DNA of 64,000 nt from a bacterium (lineage in GTDB: Bacteria > 4484-113 > JAFGCY01): positions 1-64,000 of the forward strand of contig JAGRNT010000004.1 of NCBI GenBank assembly GCA_020440605.1, written 5' to 3'. A program made the translations under genes and the position numbers. This document shows positions 59,827 to 64,000 of this stretch, in pieces (the stretch's first letter is position 1; each line of letters begins with the position of its first letter). A model generated the notes under the pieces. It searched no databases. It was not told the origin of the DNA and saw nothing but the letters and a program-made list of their open reading frames with translations.

Positions 59827-60531
59827 GGTGAGCCGCTCCAGCAGCGGGGCGAACCAGAGCTGCAGCGGGACCACGATGAACAGCGCCGGCAGGAAGTTCG
59901 TGACGCGGATGCTGCGCAGCTCCAGCACGTTGATGCCGATCCCGAGGATCAGCACGCCACCCACCGCGCTCATCTGGCTGATCAGCACCTCGCTCAGATG
60001 CGGTGAGAGTGCACCGGCCAGCAGGGTCAGGCCGATCTGGTAGACCAGCAGCGGGATCACGCTGAACAGCACGCCGGGGCCATAGGTGGCTGCCAGTGCG
60101 ATGCTCGTGAAGCCGTCCAGCACGCTCTTCACATAGAGCAGCTGCGGGTTGCCACCGGTACCTTCCTCCAGTGCGCCGACAACCGTCATGCTGCCGACGC
60201 AGAAGATCAGGAAGGCCATCAGCAGGCCCTCGCTGAAGCGTCCCTCATTGCTGCGCAGCCGCTCCTTGAGCCGCTCACCGAGCGCCTTGAGGCGGTCCTC
60301 CAGCCGGGCCCATTCGCCGATGAGCCCGCCCAGCAGCACAGCGAACACCAGCACCAGCAGGTTCTGGACCTTGAGCGCCATCTGCATCCCGATCAGCAGG
60401 GTGCAGATTCCGATGCCCTGGAAGACGATCTCCCTGAGGCGCGGCGGCAGTCCATGCCGCAGCAGCAGTCCGAGGCTGCTACCGGCGATCACGGCCACTG
60501 CATTGACGATCGTGCCGACTGGTAGTTCCAC
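59815..60531 (-). CDS. DUF554 family membrane protein
   Basis: 238 residues, about seven hydrophobic helices. DUF554 (YdfK/YqgA type) blocks: GTIVNAVAVIAGSSLGLLL at the start, LLIGMQMALKVQNLLVLVF, FCVGSMTVVGALEEGTGGN near 115-135 and SAVGGVLILGIGINVLEL near 205. Function of the family is unknown; a transport role is usually assumed. Start is GTG 60531. The coding end overlaps the end of the large kinase gene by 12 nt in convergent orientation. Divergent from the CPBP-like gene. Confidence 0.88.
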   Translation of the reverse strand: MELPVGTIVNAVAVIAGSSLGLLLRHGLPPRLREIVFQGIGICTLLIGMQMALKVQNLLVLVFAVLLGGLIGEWARLEDRLKALGERLKERLRSNEGRFSEGLLMAFLIFCVGSMTVVGALEEGTGGNPQLLYVKSVLDGFTSIALAATYGPGVLFSVIPLLVYQIGLTLLAGALSPHLSEVLISQMSAVGGVLILGIGINVLELRSIRVTNFLPALFIVVPLQLWFAPLLERLTSSG

Positions 60532-60561
60532 GCAAAGAAGTTAGCACAGGCCGCCGTCGGG

Positions 60562-60567
60562 GATAAT
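60562..60567 (+). promoter_or_regulatory. -10 box GATAAT for the CPBP-like gene
   Basis: GATAAT ends 6 nt before ATG 60574; no Shine-Dalgarno is present. Confidence 0.35.
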
Positions 60568-60573
60568 CAGCGC

Positions 60574-61278
60574 ATGCCAGACAACGGCAGCGCCATGCCC
60601 CTCGCCTGGAGCCTCGGAGCCTACTTCCTGCTGCAGGTCATGCTCAACCTGCGCCTGCGCGGGATTCCCCGTAACGCCGCGGACAGCCGCAGCCGCCTGC
60701 TCAGCGCCGCCGCACTCAACGGCCTGCTCAATGCCCTGTTCTTCATTGCCGTCAGTGCCTACCTGATCATCACCGGCAAGGTGCCCGCCCCTGCCCTGCC
60801 CCAGCCGCTCTGGCTCTGGCTGCTCGGCAGCATCCCCGCCGGCCTGCTGCTCTGGGGCCTGCGGCTGCGCATGCGCGGGCTGGGCCAGCGGATCTTCGGC
60901 GGCAGTGCCTTCCTCGATCCGGCGGAGCAGCTGCTGCGTGAACCCGGCAGCCTGTCAACACTCAACCGCAGCGCCCTGCAGCTCGGTCTGCTGGAACCGC
61001 TCGGGCATGAGCTTTTCTTCCGGGCCTGCTGCCTCGCGCTGATGCAGTCCGTCTACGGCAGCTGGCCCGCGATCCTGGCAACGGCGATCGTCGAGCTGCT
61101 GCTGCGCCTCAATCCCGCCTGGGCCCTATCCGTGCTCGTCAGCAGTGCGGCACTCAGCGGTCTGGCCCTGGCCGGCGGCGGGCCGCTGGCAACGGTCTGC
61201 ACCGCCATCGTGGCCGGCTTCCTGCAGAGCTACATGACCGCCTACCAGGCCCTGCGCAGCGAACCCCCCTCGGCCTGA
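60574..61278 (+). CDS. CPBP-like membrane protein with degenerate protease motifs
   Basis: 234 residues, six to seven hydrophobic helices. The C-terminal half resembles the CPBP (CaaX protease and bacteriocin-processing) fold: EPLGHELFFRACCLALMQ fits motif 1 (EExxxR), but the first glutamate is His. The later FxxxH and HxxxN/D motifs of active enzymes are not found (VELLLRLNPAW, LSGLALAGGG). It is therefore probably not a working protease and may be a membrane binding protein. ATG 60574 is 6 nt after GATAAT. The methyltransferase gene follows 62 bp later. Confidence 0.65.
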   Translation: MPDNGSAMPLAWSLGAYFLLQVMLNLRLRGIPRNAADSRSRLLSAAALNGLLNALFFIAVSAYLIITGKVPAPALPQPLWLWLLGSIPAGLLLWGLRLRMRGLGQRIFGGSAFLDPAEQLLREPGSLSTLNRSALQLGLLEPLGHELFFRACCLALMQSVYGSWPAILATAIVELLLRLNPAWALSVLVSSAALSGLALAGGGPLATVCTAIVAGFLQSYMTAYQALRSEPPSA

Positions 61279-61285
61279 AGCGGGC

Positions 61286-61314
61286 TTGCAGCAAGCCGCG
61301 CCCTGCGCGACAAT
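61286..61314 (+). promoter_or_regulatory. Promoter TTGCAG-17-GACAAT for the methyltransferase
   Basis: TTGCAG (61286-61291) and GACAAT (61309-61314) are 17 nt apart. A five-codon mini-ORF starts 9 nt after the -10 box at 61324. Confidence 0.45.
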
Positions 61315-61323
61315 AGGGGCGGG

Positions 61324-61341
61324 ATGATGAGGAAACACTGA
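61324..61341 (+). CDS. Five-codon leader mini-ORF coupled to the methyltransferase
   Basis: ATG ATG AGG AAA CAC TGA encodes MMRKH. Its TGA overlaps the ATG of the methyltransferase (TGATG), and the GAGGAAA inside it is the ribosome site for that ATG. If the message is leaderless the mini-ORF would be translated first and hand ribosomes on. No similar element was seen elsewhere in the window. Confidence 0.35.
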   Translation: MMRKH

Positions 61342-62111
61342 TGATCACACGCGAAGAGACCTGGGACGGATTCTGGGCGCAGCTGCTGCGCATTGACATG
61401 TTCGCCGAGCAGTGGGAGGCCTACCGCAAGGTCGCCGACAGCCGCGCGGAATGGCTGGAGAAGAGCTTCGGGCTGGACCGGGAGCGACCGGTGCTGTCCC
61501 TGGCCTGCGGCGAAGGCGGGATCGAGCTGGCCCTGGCTCGCCGCGGCTACAACGTGATCGGCATCGACCGCAGCCAGGTGCTCGTGAGCTTCGCCCGCGA
61601 CCGCGCCATCGAGGAGAACCTCAATGCCACATTCGTGCATGCTGATCTCACCGAGAACTCCCAGCTGCCCGGCAACAACGGTACGGTGATCTGCTTCGAT
61701 ACGCTCGGGCTGCTCCATGATGACGACGAGTACCGCCTGGTGCAGCGTGCCGCCGGGGCCCTGCACCGCGAGGGGATCCTGCTGATTGACAACCCGCTGC
61801 GCGACGACCTCAGCACCGTGCGCCGCTGGCAGCGGATCCGCGAGGGGTACTTCCTGATGGAAGCCTGGCTGGACAAGGCCAGCGGCATCCAGATCCAGAA
61901 CCCGATCTTCATCAGCCCCGAGGGTGAGGAAGTGCTGCTGCGTGATCCCTACGACCGCAAGCGCGAGAGCCATACCGGGGTCCACCGCTATGTCTACACC
62001 CCCACGGAACTCGTGAACCTGCTGAAGAGCACGGGCCTGCCAGCCCGGGAATTCAAGCACCAGCGCGGCGGCTTCTACATGGTCGCCGGCAGCCGCCGCC
62101 TCGAGGAGTGA
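61341..62111 (+). CDS. Class I SAM-dependent methyltransferase
   Basis: 256 residues. Rossmann-type SAM-binding: VLSLACGEGGIELALARRG (motif I, acidic/Gly-rich), VIGIDRSQVLVSFAR (acidic end of strand 2), FVHADLTENSQL and FDTLGLLHDDDEY. An N-terminal cap of ~45 residues precedes it. The fold matches small-molecule methyltransferases (UbiE/Methyltransf_25-like); the substrate is unknown. ATG 61341 has GAGGAAA 7 nt upstream and is coupled to a mini-ORF. An ABC exporter begins 66 bp downstream, possibly as a separate transcript. Confidence 0.88.
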   Translation: MITREETWDGFWAQLLRIDMFAEQWEAYRKVADSRAEWLEKSFGLDRERPVLSLACGEGGIELALARRGYNVIGIDRSQVLVSFARDRAIEENLNATFVHADLTENSQLPGNNGTVICFDTLGLLHDDDEYRLVQRAAGALHREGILLIDNPLRDDLSTVRRWQRIREGYFLMEAWLDKASGIQIQNPIFISPEGEEVLLRDPYDRKRESHTGVHRYVYTPTELVNLLKSTGLPAREFKHQRGGFYMVAGSRRLEE

Positions 62112-62177
62112 AACCCGGCTCCCCGGTCAGGCGTCTGACAACGCCATCCGCGGCGGGCGCGCCGCAGAGGGGGAAAC

Positions 62178-63119
62178 TTGCAGATCATCACCGCTGAGAA
62201 TCTGGCCTACAGCTACGGGCAGCAGCGAGCGGTCGACGGGGTCAGCTTCAGCGTCGGCCCCGGCGAGGTCTACGGCCTGCTCGGACCCAACGGTGCCGGC
62301 AAGACCACTCTGATCGGGATGCTCGCGAGCCTGCTCGATCCCGCCGGCGGACGCATCCTATTCAATGGCGAGGACCTGACCGGCCGGCCGCAGCTGCTGC
62401 GTCCCCAGCTCGGTGTGGTACCGCAGGAAGTCTCACTCCACGACGAACTGACCGGCCGCGAGAACCTCGCCTTCTTCGGCGGGCTCTACGGTCTCGCTGG
62501 CAACACACTCCGGCAGCGCGTGGGTGAGGTGCTGGAGCGCGTCGGCCTGCTGAAGGATGCCGACCGCCGCCTCGGCGGCTACAGCGGCGGCATGAAGCGC
62601 CGCATCAACATCGGCGCCAGCCTGCTGCATCAGCCGCGCCTGCTGCTGATGGACGAGCCGACCGTCGGTGTCGATCCCCAGAGCCGCAACTACATCTACG
62701 AACTGATCGCCGGACTTGCCGAGCAGGGCACGGCGATCATCTACACCACGCACTACATGGAGGAGGCTGCCCGGCTCTGCCGGCGGATCGGGATCATGGA
62801 CCATGGCCGGATGATCGCCGAGGGCACACTCGCTGAGCTGCTGGAGCTGCTGCCGGTGCGCGACCTGATCCGCATCGGAATCAGCGGTGCAGAGCGTGCG
62901 GAGCTGGAAGCGCTAGCAGCCGGCAGCCTGGCGGACTTCGCGCCATTGATCGGGGACGGGGAGCTGACCCTGCAGGTTGACAACGCCGGACGCAGCCTGG
63001 CCGCGATCAGCGCCGCATTCGGTCCGGAGGCGGCCCGCATCAGTGATCTGGCGGTGGAGCGCGCCAGCCTCGAGAACGTGTTCCTGCACCTGACCGGGCG
63101 CAGCCTGAGGGAGGACTGA
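62178..63119 (+). CDS. ABC exporter ATPase (multidrug/ABC-2 type)
   Basis: 313 residues. Walker A GPNGAGKTT, Q loop VPQEVSLHDELTG, signature YSGGMKRRINIGAS, Walker B LLLMDEPTVGVD and switch histidine IYTTHYMEEA are intact, in the CcmA/drug-exporter subfamily. The C-terminal extension (~230-313, RIGISGAERAELEALAAG...) is the usual regulatory domain. Start is TTG 62178, preceded by GAGGGGG 5 nt upstream. The permease begins 2 nt after its stop, so the two form an exporter. Substrate unknown. Confidence 0.93.
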   Translation: MQIITAENLAYSYGQQRAVDGVSFSVGPGEVYGLLGPNGAGKTTLIGMLASLLDPAGGRILFNGEDLTGRPQLLRPQLGVVPQEVSLHDELTGRENLAFFGGLYGLAGNTLRQRVGEVLERVGLLKDADRRLGGYSGGMKRRINIGASLLHQPRLLLMDEPTVGVDPQSRNYIYELIAGLAEQGTAIIYTTHYMEEAARLCRRIGIMDHGRMIAEGTLAELLELLPVRDLIRIGISGAERAELEALAAGSLADFAPLIGDGELTLQVDNAGRSLAAISAAFGPEAARISDLAVERASLENVFLHLTGRSLRED

Positions 63120-63121
63120 GC

Positions 63122-64000
63122 ATGCGGCGTATCCTGACAATCTGCCTTGCATCCCTGAGGATCTGGATCCGCCAGCCGGTGGCGGTCGTCGTCAGCCTGC
63201 TGGTGCCGGTCGTGGTGATGACGGTCTTCGGCTTCGTGTTCGGCGGGATGTCCGGCGACGCGGATGCCAGTCCCGTTCGCGCCATGTTCGTTGACGAGGA
63301 CGGCAGTGAGGCCAGCATGCGCCTGCGCGATGCCCTGCAGGAACTGGACGGCCTGAAGCTCTCCACCACCCAGCCAGCCCCCGGGGATGGGGAAGCCCTG
63401 CCCTGGACCCGTGAGACCGCCCTGGCGGAGATCCGCGACGGCGGAACGGGAATGGCCGTGGTCGTGCCGGCGGGCTTCGGCGAGCATCTTGACAACATCG
63501 ACTTCACGGGAAACGCACCGCAGATCGAGCTGCTGGCGGATTCCAGCCTGCAGATCGAGAATGCAATCATGCAGGGCATGCTGCAGCAGGTCAGTTTCAT
63601 GACTGCGGGCAGCAGCTTGGCCAGCCAGGGCATGGTGATCATGGGGGACGAGCTCGGCATGGATCCTGCCGTCGTCAGCATGATGCAGGGCTGGATGCAG
63701 GACAATGCCGTCTGGGGTCCGCAGCCTGGCGGGGCTGATGCGGAGGGAAGCGACCCGGTCTCCGGCAGCGCGGGGGATATGGATGATCAGGCAGACGCCG
63801 GAGACGATGCTGCGGAAACTGACAACACCTCCGGTGGCGGGATGACGGGCTTCGTTGACATCCGCGTGGTGGACGTGCTCGGCGAGGAGAAGGACAACCC
63901 CGTCTTCAGCCACCAGGTGGCGGGCGTGCTGACGATGTTCATGCTGTTCACGGTCGCGGCCAGCGGCGGCTCGCTGCTGCGCGAGCGCCAGAACGGCACG
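63122..64000 (+). CDS. ABC-2 type exporter permease, C-terminus outside window
   Basis: 293 codons present; cut by the right edge. A first helix (~17-42, VAVVVSLLVPVVVMTVFGFVF) is followed by a ~230-residue extracytoplasmic domain typical of ABC-2 permeases (VRAMFVDEDGSEASMRLRDA, GTGMAVVVPAGFGEHLDN, then IDIRVVDVLGEEKDN-like strand). An Asp/Gly/Ser-rich insert (~205-240) interrupts it. The last helix in view begins VLTMFMLFTVAASGGSLLRE, which starts the five-helix core. It pairs with the ATPase encoded just before. Translation is probably coupled (2-nt gap). Confidence 0.92.
   Translation, partial: MRRILTICLASLRIWIRQPVAVVVSLLVPVVVMTVFGFVFGGMSGDADASPVRAMFVDEDGSEASMRLRDALQELDGLKLSTTQPAPGDGEALPWTRETALAEIRDGGTGMAVVVPAGFGEHLDNIDFTGNAPQIELLADSSLQIENAIMQGMLQQVSFMTAGSSLASQGMVIMGDELGMDPAVVSMMQGWMQDNAVWGPQPGGADAEGSDPVSGSAGDMDDQADAGDDAAETDNTSGGGMTGFVDIRVVDVLGEEKDNPVFSHQVAGVLTMFMLFTVAASGGSLLRERQNGT

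Overview
The window is chromosomal DNA from a high-GC, apparently diderm bacterium, probably from a poorly cultured lineage. Signs for this are a type IV pilin-like major pseudopilin with its PilC/GspF platform protein, an OmpA-like (peptidoglycan-binding) domain, periplasmic aspartic proteases and TolB-like propellers, a MenA-type quinone prenyltransferase, a dispersed CACGAAG-rich repeat, and several housekeeping proteins that diverge from textbook families (YchF, PriA, ArgS). The phylum cannot be read from the sequence alone. No prophage, insertion sequence or CRISPR array is visible. The genetic code is standard. Genes are packed tightly, and many start codons sit only 6-9 nt downstream of a TANNAT-like box with no Shine-Dalgarno sequence, which suggests frequent leaderless transcription.

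Layout. 1-8.7 kb: a truncated PAS sensor kinase, a membrane protein, YchF, two tandem retropepsin-like secreted proteins and a DUF2254 membrane protein. 8.8-18.1 kb: pilin and PilC, the ribosome-assembly GTPase RbgA/YlqF, a DUF4129/DUF4350 pair, a helicase-dead PriA-like protein and a pseudouridine synthase. 18.2-26.9 kb: tRNA-Gln, a ribbon-helix-helix-like protein, a hydrolase, a PepSY-RR-HK operon facing a COG4705 membrane protein, a TPR protein, pyroglutamyl peptidase and a TrmH-type methyltransferase. 27.0-37.6 kb: a DUF47/Pit phosphate pair, then two NitT/TauT-type ABC importers transcribed away from a shared 162-bp promoter region. One carries menA at its end. The other has a binding protein fused to an OmpA domain and is flanked by two coiled-coil proteins. 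37.6-42.5 kb: a BarA-like hybrid kinase, a SRAP protein and an EamA transporter. 42.5-46.8 kb: the most unusual operon, in which arginyl-tRNA synthetase is split into two ORFs by a hairpin-rich repeat and then translationally coupled to an acetyl-CoA-synthase-like iron-sulfur protein and a YbjN-like protein. 46.8-51.4 kb: a TolB-like propeller, a zinc-ribbon/primase-like/DnaB-like fusion and a TetR regulator. 51.4-64 kb: a possible small RNA, a metal permease with HMA domain, Ogt, an APH-like kinase, a 1.6-kb-residue multi-PAS hybrid kinase, DUF554, a degenerate CPBP protein, a methyltransferase and an ABC-2 exporter cut by the right edge.

The strongest leads for undescribed biology are (i) the ACS beta-subunit homologue that keeps the exact four-cysteine Fe-S spacing but has lost the Cys-Gly-Cys nickel motif and is coupled to a split ArgS; (ii) the peptidoglycan-anchored binding-protein ABC system with two coiled-coil partners; and (iii) a primase-helicase-like fusion whose Walker A lysine is replaced by threonine, in a genome region that also encodes a PriA without recognisable ATPase motifs. 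All family assignments are from motif recognition; no database search was run.
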